From DATCHW01 sp036508135 (GTDB taxonomy: Bacteria; Bacteroidota; Ignavibacteria; Tepidaquicellales; Tepidaquicellaceae): a DNA stretch of 64,000 nucleotides. Under the pieces are notes generated by a model. It saw nothing but the letters and a program-made list of their open reading frames with translations. It was not told the DNA's origin and did no database searches. How positions within the stretch are numbered: the stretch's first letter is position 1; each line of letters opens with the position of its first letter. The stretch covers positions 124,001 to 188,000 of the forward strand of contig DATCHW010000259.1 of assembly GCA_036508135.1 (NCBI GenBank), written 5' to 3'. This document shows, in pieces, positions 32,756 through 41,921 of this stretch. Both the position numbers and the translations under genes were made by a program.

Positions 32756-33958
32756 TTACTGATTTACAGGAGGAAAATAAGGAAGTACACCTATCGGATT
32801 ACTAAAGAATTTCTTGATTAATTCGTCTTTTGGCATAGGAATATCATTATCTACGTTTGCAACTACTAAATCATCAGGATTAGATTCTGATGAGGAAACT
32901 TCTATTTCTTCGAAATTATTTTCTGTTATTTGTTTTTCAGGAATCTCAAACCGATAATTTGATTTCTGATTATTTAACCGGTCATTAATATTGACGAATC
33001 TGAATGTACTTTTAGGTAATAATTGAATTTCCGGTATTTGTTTATCGTAAGCAATATATATTCCGGATTTAGGAATAATATCAGGATTTACTACAAAAAA
33101 TTTCCTTTCTGCAATATAATATTTTCCTTCGAGAACATTATATAAATTCGCAGCTAACAAAGTCTTATATTCATCTTTTGAATATTCTTTTTCATTTTTA
33201 TAGTTTTCATCCGCGAATCCAATCACCCGGGAAGAATACCCCTTATGAGCAAGAACAAGTGTTCCCAAAGGACAGTCATTAAAAAGTTTTTGTGCATCCT
33301 GATGTCTCATTCGAATGCAGCCATGAGACGAAGGTGCTTTTCCAAGTGAACCATAATAACCAGTTCCGTCTAACGAATGAAATCCAATACCCTGATTAAA
33401 TGGCATAAAATCATACATATCTGCATTATTGTATTGTGAGGACTGATGATGGGCATTTTTAAAAAAAATAGCAAAAAGTCCGGGTCTGGATTCAACGCTT
33501 CGATTTAAATATTTGTTACCGGATGATATTGGATAGCTAAGTACTTTTCCATTCCTGAAGTGCTGATATACTGTCTGCTGATCTATTCGAAGTTCCAGCC
33601 AGCAATCAAAAGTCGTATATACCGTGTCTTTTACACCTTTTGATAAATCTTCCTGTGAAAGTATATTGAATTTGCTTTGTGATTTAAAATACTTTGCATC
33701 TCCGGATTCAATAAAACCGCTTAAATCGGATTCTTGATAGAAATTATTTTTTTCTCCATTGTGAAATATTGATAGACCTAAAAACAAGAAAAGAATTATG
33801 GGAATGACAAATACATAAAAATTGTTATTCTTGTCTGACTTTTGTAAAAATAAACTATTTCCAGGTAATTCTGTAATCGTACCATCATCAGATGCATGAT
33901 CCGAAGAAGTATCTTTAATTTCCTGATTAATTATTTCTTTATCCTTTTCTTCCACCAA
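32756..33958 (-). CDS. L,D-transpeptidase (YkuD domain), membrane anchored
   Basis: A 400-residue protein with one N-terminal membrane helix (about 48-65). The YkuD catalytic domain spans about 115-240: IGFHSLDGTGYYGSLGKAPS followed by SHGCIRMRH, with the catalytic cysteine at about 214 and histidine at 212. These enzymes form 3-3 cross-links in peptidoglycan or attach proteins to it. The ~150 C-terminal residues are of unknown fold. It lies upstream of tonB with a 150-base gap, so it is probably a separate transcript. Confidence 0.88.
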   Translation of the reverse strand: MVEEKDKEIINQEIKDTSSDHASDDGTITELPGNSLFLQKSDKNNNFYVFVIPIILFLFLGLSIFHNGEKNNFYQESDLSGFIESGDAKYFKSQSKFNILSQEDLSKGVKDTVYTTFDCWLELRIDQQTVYQHFRNGKVLSYPISSGNKYLNRSVESRPGLFAIFFKNAHHQSSQYNNADMYDFMPFNQGIGFHSLDGTGYYGSLGKAPSSHGCIRMRHQDAQKLFNDCPLGTLVLAHKGYSSRVIGFADENYKNEKEYSKDEYKTLLAANLYNVLEGKYYIAERKFFVVNPDIIPKSGIYIAYDKQIPEIQLLPKSTFRFVNINDRLNNQKSNYRFEIPEKQITENNFEEIEVSSSESNPDDLVVANVDNDIPMPKDELIKKFFSNPIGVLPYFPPVNQ

Positions 33959-34122
33959 AATAAAATACTTTCTTTTTATATATTATAATATATTAAATAT
34001 TAATAATAAACTCTATGTAATTTAGTATCATTTTTTAATTTAAATATATGTTGCATATTTCATGTAAATACATTTAATATGATGTTATTAACGAAGTTCC
34101 TGTTTATAAGCAGGGAAAAATA

Positions 34123-35313
34123 CTATGAAACGAGAATTAGAAATCCTTTAAGATATTTTGTCTCATTCATTGCAGGTATAACCGGATGATCCGGAGAGCA
34201 GTTAATTTCTTCAATAATCTTAATATCCCTTCTAGATTCTGAACTGCTTCGAGCAATAATTTCGGTAAATAACTTGTTATCAATATGATGGGAACAGGAA
34301 AATGTAAAAAGTAAGGATTGTTTCTTAATCATTTTCAACACACTACTGTTTAAATCTATATATCCCCTTTTCGCGGTTTCAATATTTTTTTTTGATTTTG
34401 CGAATGAAGGAGGGTCGAGAATCACTAAATCTGAATTTTTCAATTCATCTTTATTGTTTTTTAAATAACTGAAAATATCTTCTTCGATAAACTGAATATT
34501 TTTAAATCCATTTATTTCTGAATTTGCTTTTGCAGTAATGATGGCATAAGCCGAGGAATCGACTGCGACAACTTTTTTTGCACCCGCATAAGAAGCGTTT
34601 AAAGAAAAACCTCCTTCATTACAGAAAAGATCATAAACTTCTGAATTTTCATTAATATAATTCCTTATTAAATATCTACTATTTACCTGGTCTAAATAAA
34701 ATCCGGTTTTTTGTCCGGCAAGAATATCTATCTTATATTTTATTGAATCAATAATAGTGATAAAAGGAACCGGAGATTTATCATTTTTGCCGTATAATAT
34801 TTTTACATAACGTTCCAAACCTTCAAGTTCCCTCATTGAAAAATCATTTTTAGCAATTATCATTTCTGCATCGAAGAGTTCTACTAATAGTGAAACAATA
34901 TTTTCCAGATTCGTTTCCATGCCCGCACTGAAAGTTTGTATCGAATAATTATTTTCAAATTTGTCAATTACTAATCCGGGCAAATAATCACTTTCTCCGT
35001 TTACTAACCGAAAAGACGAATTATTTCTGAGATATCCATTTCGAAATTCGAATGCATCCAAAAGTCTTTTTCTAAAAAAACTTTTATCAATTTCTTCATC
35101 GATGTTTTTAGTTAATACGCGTAAAGTGATAAGAGAATTTCTATTATAAAAAGCTTTGCAAACAAAGTACTCTTTATGGTTGAATACATCAACAACGGAA
35201 CCATTGACAGTTGAAGCCGGAAATTTTTCGATTTCATTGCTGAAAATCCAAAGATGACCGGATTTAAGTCGTCTTTCTTCATTTTTCTTTAAAATAACTT
35301 TCGGTAAAGACAT
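34123..35313 (-). CDS. RlmI-like 23S rRNA (cytosine-C5)-methyltransferase family
   Basis: A 396-residue protein with an N-terminal PUA domain (residues 1-75, LKSGHLWIFSNEIEKF) and a C-terminal Rossmann methyltransferase. SAM-binding is in EVYDLFCNEGGFSLNASYAG and the catalytic DPPSF in LVILDPPSFAKSKK. This is the RlmI/RlmK-type architecture, which methylates 23S rRNA. The exact base is not assignable. It starts five bases after the stop of the family 9 glycosyltransferase gene, so the two are co-transcribed. Confidence 0.88.
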   Translation of the reverse strand: MSLPKVILKKNEERRLKSGHLWIFSNEIEKFPASTVNGSVVDVFNHKEYFVCKAFYNRNSLITLRVLTKNIDEEIDKSFFRKRLLDAFEFRNGYLRNNSSFRLVNGESDYLPGLVIDKFENNYSIQTFSAGMETNLENIVSLLVELFDAEMIIAKNDFSMRELEGLERYVKILYGKNDKSPVPFITIIDSIKYKIDILAGQKTGFYLDQVNSRYLIRNYINENSEVYDLFCNEGGFSLNASYAGAKKVVAVDSSAYAIITAKANSEINGFKNIQFIEEDIFSYLKNNKDELKNSDLVILDPPSFAKSKKNIETAKRGYIDLNSSVLKMIKKQSLLFTFSCSHHIDNKLFTEIIARSSSESRRDIKIIEEINCSPDHPVIPAMNETKYLKGFLILVS

Positions 35314-35318
35314 ATATA

Positions 35319-36299
35319 TTAATTTATTTTATCATTGATAAGCGAAATGATTCTTGAATTATTTAAATCTTTCATACATTTAAAATGTTTTTCCGGGCAG
35401 TAGTTCTTTCCGATATGAGAACAAGGGCGGCATTTCAATAAATTATTTTCAAATACAGCAGACAATTTTAATTGAGGAAAAAAACCGAATTCCTTCACAG
35501 TACTCCCGAAAACACAAATAACTTTTTTCCCGAGCGCCTCAGCTAAATGTAAAATTCCGCTATCATTACAAAATACAAGCTCTGAATAAAAAAGAACATT
35601 TGACAGTGCCTCATAATTCAACTTTCCGCTGTAATCTAAAATATTATTTGACAGCGAAGCTAAACGCCTACATAAAGTAACTTCATTTTTTATATTATCA
35701 GATATAAGCACTATTTTACAATTATGAACAGATTCTATTATTTGAATAAGCTTATTTTCAGGATATGTTTTTGTAAAATGTCTTGAGGCGGGAGCAATTA
35801 CAATATATTTATTCTTTATCAAACGTTCATCAAAGAAATTAAGACTTGAAGTTCTGAAATTAGTATCATCAAGATTCAGAATATTCCTGCAACAGTTAAT
35901 ATATTTTAAAAATACAGGGTTTGTTTTATTCTTACGCTTGATCTTAAATTTCACGAGGAGAAATTTCCAAATATTATCTTTTTTGACTCTAACGACTTTT
36001 GTCCACGTAAAAAAAGTACAAAAAATACTTTTAGCGTTTTTTTGTAAATCGATTATCAGATCATAATTACCTTCACTAATATATTTAATAAGGTGTTTAG
36101 TTTTGTCACTGTTTGAAAAAAGTATAAGATCGATATTATCATTTAACTGCAACAGTGAGGAATATTTATGTTTAGTGAGGAAGTGAATTTCACATCCGGG
36201 ATATTTCTCTTTAATTATTGATATTAACGGAAAAGTAAGAACAATATCTCCGAATGATGAAAATCGTATTATTAAAATTTTTATAATTTTATTTTCCAA
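35319..36299 (-). CDS. Glycosyltransferase family 9 (second copy)
   Basis: A 326-residue protein opening IIKILIIRFSSFGDIVLTFP, the acceptor-side loop of heptosyltransferases. The donor region is SELVFCNDSGILHLAEALGK. A Cys-rich C-terminus (CRPCSHIGKNYCPEKHFKC) is the pattern often seen in ADP-heptose:LPS heptosyltransferases. It lies between bshC and the rRNA methyltransferase with spacings of 18 and 5 bases, in one minus-strand operon. It differs from the copy at 25869 in sequence and neighbourhood. Confidence 0.88.
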   Translation of the reverse strand: MENKIIKILIIRFSSFGDIVLTFPLISIIKEKYPGCEIHFLTKHKYSSLLQLNDNIDLILFSNSDKTKHLIKYISEGNYDLIIDLQKNAKSIFCTFFTWTKVVRVKKDNIWKFLLVKFKIKRKNKTNPVFLKYINCCRNILNLDDTNFRTSSLNFFDERLIKNKYIVIAPASRHFTKTYPENKLIQIIESVHNCKIVLISDNIKNEVTLCRRLASLSNNILDYSGKLNYEALSNVLFYSELVFCNDSGILHLAEALGKKVICVFGSTVKEFGFFPQLKLSAVFENNLLKCRPCSHIGKNYCPEKHFKCMKDLNNSRIISLINDKIN

Positions 36300-36317
36300 T
36301 ACAATGATAAGAATAGT

Positions 36318-37991
36318 TTAATTTTCCTTCTCGGGGGCAGAATTCAACCGTTGGAAAATAATATCTATTAACTGATGCTCAAAAGAATAAACATTTATTT
36401 TCGATTCAATATAATCTATAAACTTAAATCCATATTTATTAAGAAAGTAAACAATATTATAAAATCTTTCCTGCATATTATCTTCGGGAAAAATCATATC
36501 CGAAATTGATTTTAACTTATTGACTGCCGCTTCATTCTGTTTTAGCTGGGATTCGAGGAATTTAGTTTTTAAAACTTCTATATTTTCAATAAACTTATCA
36601 CCCTTGTTCCGGAAAGTATTTACTAAATTTTTATCGATGAGATCTAATTGTTTTTCAAACGTATACGAAAGACTTCTGAATTCATCTTTATATTTGCCAA
36701 ATATATTTTCAACATTTATTACATCAAGTTTTTCAAGCAATAAAAAGCGAATTGTTTTGCTATCCAAAAAATCTTCAAAATTTAATTGATATTTCTCAAA
36801 GAAAGCAGTGACTTTGTTTTCCAGTAACGTAATTGAAGTTCTTGGAAATATCACAGGCATCGTCACGTTAAAAAACTCATATACATTCTTCAACTGAGCA
36901 AAATAGGCTACCTCGGAGGGTCCCCCTATGTAAGCGACAGTTGGCAATAGATAATCCTGAAATACAGGTCTTAATACAACATTACCGCTGAAATAATCCG
37001 GGTTTGCATCGAGAATTTCAAATATTTCATTTTTTGCAAATTTCTTTCTGGTATTTTTCAGTCCAAATAAATCATCAGTACCGGGTTCGATTAAATATCT
37101 ATTGGAATTATAATTAAAAAATAGATTTATCGGCTTCGGTTTCACCTGAGGTTCATAATTTACTTCAAGTTTTGCCGAAGTATCGATTACAATTTCGCAG
37201 GTACGAGGATATGTATTTAATTCTTTTAAAAATACCGGTGTTAAAATTTTTTTAAACTCTACGTCAGTAGGATTGCAGAATATAAGTCCCCTATCTTGAA
37301 AGAGGTAATTCATGAATCGTGCAAATGCTGTAACATAATTTATTCCTGACTTATAAGCCCTGTTTATGTAATCAAAAAGGTTTTCAGAAAATTCGGTTTT
37401 GGGTAAACCGGATTTTAGTTCATCAATGAATTTTGTAATGCAGTCATCAAGGTTAATTTCAAATACCGGTTTAAGATATTTTTCCTGCTCTATATCCCCG
37501 GGAAAATATTTGAAATTCTGAATAATATTTTGTTTATTTATAATGTTTATATTGTTCACTTCAAGGAAATCATGGTCATCACCTTCCAGCCAAAATACAG
37601 GAACAAAATTATAATCCGGAAATTTAAGGTTTAAATTCATTGAGAGCTGAACTGTATTTAATGCTTTCAACACAGTATAATAATTACCCGTCAATATTCC
37701 TGTCTGCTGTCCGGTTACAACTGCAAAAGTATTTGGTTCTCTGAGAAGTTCAATATTATCGAAGGTTTTCTGTGATGAGTTAAAAAATTTATTCTGATCC
37801 CTTAAAATATTAGCAATTGTATCCCGATCGAAAAGCTTATTATCTAAATATGTTTTACTTTTCCGGTCTATTATATTTTTGTAAACATCATCTTTACGAT
37901 AATCACCATTGAAGAACAGATCCAATTTATCATAACGAGAAATATAATCTAAAAAGATCTGGTTGTAATATGATATATTATTAAACTGCAT
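36318..37991 (-). CDS. bshC: Bacillithiol biosynthesis cysteine-adding enzyme BshC
   Basis: A 557-residue enzyme that adds cysteine to glucosaminyl-malate, the last step of bacillithiol synthesis. Diagnostic blocks are AVVTGQQTGILTGNYYTVLK (about 92-111), VFWLEGDDHDFLEVN, and PTVAYIGGPSEVAYFAQLK. A long C-terminal coiled coil precedes the end, as in the crystal structure of the Bacillus enzyme. bshA and bshB are not in the window. It indicates that this organism uses bacillithiol as its thiol buffer. Confidence 0.95.
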   Translation of the reverse strand: MQFNNISYYNQIFLDYISRYDKLDLFFNGDYRKDDVYKNIIDRKSKTYLDNKLFDRDTIANILRDQNKFFNSSQKTFDNIELLREPNTFAVVTGQQTGILTGNYYTVLKALNTVQLSMNLNLKFPDYNFVPVFWLEGDDHDFLEVNNINIINKQNIIQNFKYFPGDIEQEKYLKPVFEINLDDCITKFIDELKSGLPKTEFSENLFDYINRAYKSGINYVTAFARFMNYLFQDRGLIFCNPTDVEFKKILTPVFLKELNTYPRTCEIVIDTSAKLEVNYEPQVKPKPINLFFNYNSNRYLIEPGTDDLFGLKNTRKKFAKNEIFEILDANPDYFSGNVVLRPVFQDYLLPTVAYIGGPSEVAYFAQLKNVYEFFNVTMPVIFPRTSITLLENKVTAFFEKYQLNFEDFLDSKTIRFLLLEKLDVINVENIFGKYKDEFRSLSYTFEKQLDLIDKNLVNTFRNKGDKFIENIEVLKTKFLESQLKQNEAAVNKLKSISDMIFPEDNMQERFYNIVYFLNKYGFKFIDYIESKINVYSFEHQLIDIIFQRLNSAPEKEN

Positions 37992-38165
37992 ATTTAATTT
38001 AATCTTGCATTTAGAATTTTCGAGAAAAAATACATTAATTTTAAATTAACTAATAAATTTTAAATATTAAATTTAATAATAATTTTGATACATTTCCATA
38101 TTCCTGCCATTTTGAATTGACATAAGATGAGATACTCCATATATTATTATGGGATATAAATAATT

Positions 38166-38417
38166 ATGGCATTACAGGTATTTGAACAAGTCGAAGTTAT
38201 CGGGTATTTTCATAATCTTAAATTTGAAATTAAAAGATTTAAGTGGAGAAATGCTGTCTATAACGTTTCAAAAGTCAATTCGAACTGGAAAACGCCGAAG
38301 GGCAGCAGCTATATCCAGCATTACACGGTTATCTGCGAAAAGCAGAGCATAATATGCGAATTATCATTCAATTTGAATGACTTCAAATGGGAATTAATAC
38401 AGTATGACGATATTTAA
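38166..38417 (+). CDS. Small hypothetical protein (DUF6504-like)
   Basis: An 83-residue protein rich in aromatics and beta strands (VIGYFHNLKFEIKRFKWRNA, then SSYIQHYTVICEKQSIICEL). It resembles the small DUF6504 family, but I hold this loosely. It is the only plus-strand gene in this part and converges on the arginine decarboxylase gene with nine bases between. There is no signal peptide. Confidence 0.6.
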   Translation: MALQVFEQVEVIGYFHNLKFEIKRFKWRNAVYNVSKVNSNWKTPKGSSYIQHYTVICEKQSIICELSFNLNDFKWELIQYDDI

Positions 38418-38426
38418 CCGAAGAGA

Positions 38427-38972
38427 CTATTCAAGCATAACTGCGCAGGAGATAACGGTTGTCCATAAACCATTTTTATCTCCCTCCGCGGATTGTGTAA
38501 CATTAAATGTTTTGAAAATTTTACCACTTTGTCTATAAACATTCTCACGCTCATTCCAGGCTGTTTCGGGATCAAATTCAACTCCCAGTGTAGTAGCAAG
38601 CATAGTAGCTGCTAAATCTTCGGCATATTCCCCTGATAATTTTTCAGTTTCCCCAAAAGGATGGTGTTCCGAAATATAACCATAATGACTATCGTCAGAC
38701 GGTAATGCAACCCCGATTGAAGAAGCAATGAGGCGATTTGGTTCATTTGTAAAATTCCTTGCCATTACGCAAAATGTAATTTGCCCGGCTTCGAGCATTG
38801 CAATCCCCTGCTCTTTTGTTAATCTCCTGCAACCTGCAGGATAAATACTTGAAACAGTTACAATATTGCATTTTTCAATTCCAGCTTGCCTTAATGCAAG
38901 TTCAAATGACTGAAGATAATCTTTGTGCCTGCCTACACCTTTAGTAAAGAAAATTTTCGAAGGTTTGAACAT
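38427..38972 (-). CDS. pdaD: Pyruvoyl-dependent arginine decarboxylase
   Basis: A 181-residue proenzyme that cleaves itself to form an N-terminal pyruvoyl group and converts arginine to agmatine, the first step to polyamines. The self-cleavage site is in IVTVSSIYPAGCR, between the two serines at about 52 and 53. EAGQITFCVMARNFTNEPNR and GVALPSDDSHYGYISEHHPF are family blocks. AAAGGAGG lies six bases before the ATG. In this region arginine metabolism may be linked with the carbamoyltransferase cluster at 43-46 kb. Confidence 0.93.
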   Translation of the reverse strand: MFKPSKIFFTKGVGRHKDYLQSFELALRQAGIEKCNIVTVSSIYPAGCRRLTKEQGIAMLEAGQITFCVMARNFTNEPNRLIASSIGVALPSDDSHYGYISEHHPFGETEKLSGEYAEDLAATMLATTLGVEFDPETAWNERENVYRQSGKIFKTFNVTQSAEGDKNGLWTTVISCAVMLE

Positions 38973-38977
38973 TTGAT

Positions 38978-38985
38978 CCTCCTTT
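38978..38985 (-). promoter_or_regulatory. Strong Shine-Dalgarno AAAGGAGG before pdaD
   Basis: AAAGGAGG stands five bases from the ATG of the arginine decarboxylase gene. It is one of the few strong ribosome-binding sites in the window. Confidence 0.78.
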
Positions 38986-39014
38986 CGATATTACTTAAAT
39001 AACAAAATATTTTA

Positions 39015-40232
39015 TCAATTATATGCAGGAATTACTCTTAAGAATTTACGCTTTCCTGCTTTAATAATAAATTCTTCTTCAAATTCTATTTCCAGGTTCT
39101 CATCAGTTATTTTATTTCCGTTAATAGAGACACCTCCTTGTTTTATTAATCTTCTTGCTTCTCCGTTCGTTTCAGTAAGGCCTGATTGTGTCAGGAGTTT
39201 TATTAATTTAATGTTTTTTTCAATTAATTCGTATTCAGATAAATCATCAGGAATTTCCTTCTTTATAAATATTTTATCAAATTCTTCGACTGCTTTTTCG
39301 GCAGCTTCATTATCATAATATAATTTGACAAGTTCAAAACCTAATCTCCTTTTAAAATTTCTGGGATTATTCTCCGGATTTTCTAAACCACTTTTTATTC
39401 CATCGAGTTCAGAAGGATTTAGTCTCGTTGTAAGAACAAAATATTTATAAATTAATGTATCCGGTATTCTCATTGTCTTTCCGAATATATCTTTCGGCAG
39501 ATCAGTTATTCCTATTGCATTATCGAGAGATTTACTCATCTTTTCATTACCGTCAATACCTTCCAGGAGAGGCATTAGCATAACAACTTGCGGTTCTTTG
39601 TTAAATCTTTTTTGCATCATTCTTCCGACCAGATTATTGAACTTCTGATCAGTGCCTCCAAGTTCTACATCAGAATTAACAGCAAGGGAATCATAACCTT
39701 GCATAATCGGGTATAATATTTCATGTAAGGAAATTTCCTGTTGATCTCTTAACCTGTTGGTAAAATCATCCCTTTCAAGAATCCGTTGAACTGTAAACTT
39801 ACTTAATATGTCAATCAAATCTTTCAGCATCAATTCTTTAAGCCATTCTGAATTATAACGTATAATTGTTTTATTCTTATCAAGGATTCTTGAAGCCTGA
39901 TTATAATAAGTGATACCGTTTTCTCTTGTTTCTTCAAATGTTAATTGCGGACGTGTTATTTTTTTACCACTCGGGTCACCAATCATACCTGTATAATCCC
40001 CGACTATCAGAATTGCTGTATGTCCCAGATCCTGAAACTCTCTTAATTTATTCAACACAACAGAATGCCCAATATGCAAATCAGGTCTTGAGGGGTCACA
40101 TCCCAATTTAACTTTTAAAGGTTTTTTTTTCTTTATAGATTTCTCAAGTTTCTGTACTAATTCATCTTCCGGAATAATTTCCACCGTACCCTTCCGTAAG
40201 ATATCCATTTGTTCATTTAACGATAAATGCAT
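39015..40232 (-). CDS. tyrS: Tyrosine-tRNA ligase
   Basis: A 405-residue class I synthetase. The ATP-binding HIGH motif is in SRPDLHIGHSVVL, the tyrosine-binding loop in GYDSLAVNSDVELGGTDQKF, KMSKS in NEKMSKSLDN, and an S4 RNA-binding domain at the C-terminus (EARRLIKQGGVSINGNKI). The motif set is the TyrZ-like bacterial form. It starts two bases before the smpB stop on the same strand, so both are in one operon. No T-box or attenuator precedes it. Confidence 0.96.
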   Translation of the reverse strand: MHLSLNEQMDILRKGTVEIIPEDELVQKLEKSIKKKKPLKVKLGCDPSRPDLHIGHSVVLNKLREFQDLGHTAILIVGDYTGMIGDPSGKKITRPQLTFEETRENGITYYNQASRILDKNKTIIRYNSEWLKELMLKDLIDILSKFTVQRILERDDFTNRLRDQQEISLHEILYPIMQGYDSLAVNSDVELGGTDQKFNNLVGRMMQKRFNKEPQVVMLMPLLEGIDGNEKMSKSLDNAIGITDLPKDIFGKTMRIPDTLIYKYFVLTTRLNPSELDGIKSGLENPENNPRNFKRRLGFELVKLYYDNEAAEKAVEEFDKIFIKKEIPDDLSEYELIEKNIKLIKLLTQSGLTETNGEARRLIKQGGVSINGNKITDENLEIEFEEEFIIKAGKRKFLRVIPAYN

Positions 40233-40233
40233 T

Positions 40234-40683
40234 CTATATTCTTTTTAATTTTCTGTCGGTTTCTCTTTTTTTAATTGATTCTCTTTTATCATATAACTTT
40301 TTACCTTTTGAAACAGCCATTTCTATTTTTATAAAAGAGTTCTTAAAATAAATTTTAGTTGGTATCAAAGTCAAACCCTTTTCTTCCAGCTGGCTTCTGA
40401 TTTTTTTCAATTCTCTTTTTGAGAAAAGAAGTTTCCTTGCACGCACAGGGTCGTGGTTATTAATATTTCCATACTTATATTCACTAATATGGCAATTCAG
40501 AAGCCATAATTCGTTTTTAACAAATTTCCCATAACTATCCTGAAGATTCACCTTTGACTCTCTGAGAGATTTTACTTCAGTCCCTAAAAGAACTAAACCG
40601 GCCTCATATCTGGAAATAATTTCGTACTGAAAATTAGCTTTCCGATTAGTTCCGATTATTTTAATTTTACTTATGTCATTCAT
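40234..40683 (-). CDS. smpB: SsrA-binding protein
   Basis: A 149-residue RNA-binding protein that delivers tmRNA to stalled ribosomes. Family blocks are YEAGLVLLGTEVKSLRESKV, NLQDSYGKFVKNELWLLNCH, and the C-terminal GKKLYDKRESIKKRETDRK tail that enters the mRNA channel. Length is normal. The tmRNA it serves is encoded at 26888-27249, about 13 kb away. It is the first gene of an operon with tyrS. Confidence 0.96.
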   Translation of the reverse strand: MNDISKIKIIGTNRKANFQYEIISRYEAGLVLLGTEVKSLRESKVNLQDSYGKFVKNELWLLNCHISEYKYGNINNHDPVRARKLLFSKRELKKIRSQLEEKGLTLIPTKIYFKNSFIKIEMAVSKGKKLYDKRESIKKRETDRKLKRI

Positions 40684-40737
40684 TTTAACAAGTGTTTAAA
40701 ATATTTAAACTAAATAGTAAAATCAATTTATATATCT

Positions 40738-41379
40738 ATGGAAATTTGCAGATTTACAATAAATCCTTTTCAAATTAATTGCTATATATATTGGGATCAA
40801 AAAACAAAAGAAGGGTTATTGATTGATCCGGGAGCATATACTCAAAAAGAAGAAAATGAAATTCTCGAATTCATCGAGAAGAAAGATATTGAAATAAAAT
40901 ATATTATAAACACACATGGTCACATCGATCATATCTTAGGAAATTCATTTGCAAAAAGGAATTATGACGTTCCATTAATGATTAACAAAGAAGATAAATT
41001 TCTCGTTGATAATGCGGAATTTCAATCCAAATTATTTGGATTAGAAATTAAGGATTATCCGCCATTTGACAAATACATCGACGAATCAAAAAGTATAAAA
41101 ATAGGAGAATCTGATATTTCATTTCTGCACACTCCGGGACACTCTCCGGGAAGCATGTGTATTATAGATATAGCAAATAAGAATGTTATTACAGGCGATG
41201 TCTTGTTCAGGGGTTCTATCGGTAGAACTGATCTGCAGGGTGGAGATTATCAGACACTTATAACGAATATTAAAAATAAATTACTAAAAGTTTGCAAAGA
41301 TGATTTTATAGTTTACCCCGGTCATAATGAAAGTACAACTATCGGATATGAAAAAAAGTATAATCCGTTCCTGAACTAA
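40738..41379 (+). CDS. Metallo-beta-lactamase fold hydrolase (glyoxalase II-like)
   Basis: A 213-residue protein with the full set of metal ligands: THGHIDHILG (HxHxDH), LHTPGHSPGSM, ITGDVLFRGSIGRTD, and VYPGHNEST. The pattern matches the small YcbL/GloB-like hydrolases that act on thioesters such as S-lactoyl conjugates. With bshC present, a bacillithiol thioester is a conceivable substrate, but nothing shows this. It is divergent from smpB and convergent with the secreted protein gene at 41383. Confidence 0.9.
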   Translation: MEICRFTINPFQINCYIYWDQKTKEGLLIDPGAYTQKEENEILEFIEKKDIEIKYIINTHGHIDHILGNSFAKRNYDVPLMINKEDKFLVDNAEFQSKLFGLEIKDYPPFDKYIDESKSIKIGESDISFLHTPGHSPGSMCIIDIANKNVITGDVLFRGSIGRTDLQGGDYQTLITNIKNKLLKVCKDDFIVYPGHNESTTIGYEKKYNPFLN

Positions 41380-41382
41380 AAA

Positions 41383-41904
41383 TTATTCAGAAACATATTT
41401 AAAAGTATCAGCGATATTTTTAATTTCTGTTTCTAAAGAAGAATTATAAAGTGTTGACTGGCAAATAAAACGCAAAACATAAGCATAATTATCACTCAAG
41501 TTTTCATTCTTAGTTCTAAAGTAATAAATTGTCTCGGCTGATTCATTATTCTTGTATACGGCACTTCTTCCATCATATTGACCAAAATCATAATCAGAAT
41601 AATCTGAGGATCTTTTGGGAATGTTTAAACTTACATCTTTTTCAACAGTATAGATTAAATCTGCCAGATTTTTAATTGTATTCAATTTAAATGCAAGAAT
41701 CATAACAAATAGTCTTCCATCATTGCTTTTGCAAGAATAGGAAATGGCATCTTTTTTATCAGTTTCTTCGGTGTTCGTTTTCTGCCACTGATTCGGAAGC
41801 GATATTTTGAATTTATAATGACTATCTTTTATCTCAACGGATTGAGAAAAAGCCATATTTGATAATGAAATTATTATTAGAGATAAGATTATTTTAAGTT
41901 TCAT
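41383..41904 (-). CDS. Secreted hypothetical protein
   Basis: About 173 residues from the ATG at 41904, which opens a clean signal peptide (MKLKIILSLIIISLSNMAFS). A TTG at 41925 would add seven residues and overlap the M48 gene's stop. The mature part (SYSCKSNDGRLFVMILAFKL, then DFGQYDGRSAVYKNNE) resembles small secreted proteins with a PsbP/LpqN-like beta fold; this is tentative. It follows the M48 protease in an operon and may be exported to the periplasm. Confidence 0.65.
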   Translation of the reverse strand: MKLKIILSLIIISLSNMAFSQSVEIKDSHYKFKISLPNQWQKTNTEETDKKDAISYSCKSNDGRLFVMILAFKLNTIKNLADLIYTVEKDVSLNIPKRSSDYSDYDFGQYDGRSAVYKNNESAETIYYFRTKNENLSDNYAYVLRFICQSTLYNSSLETEIKNIADTFKYVSE

Positions 41905-41921
41905 AGTTGAAATGATTTTGT

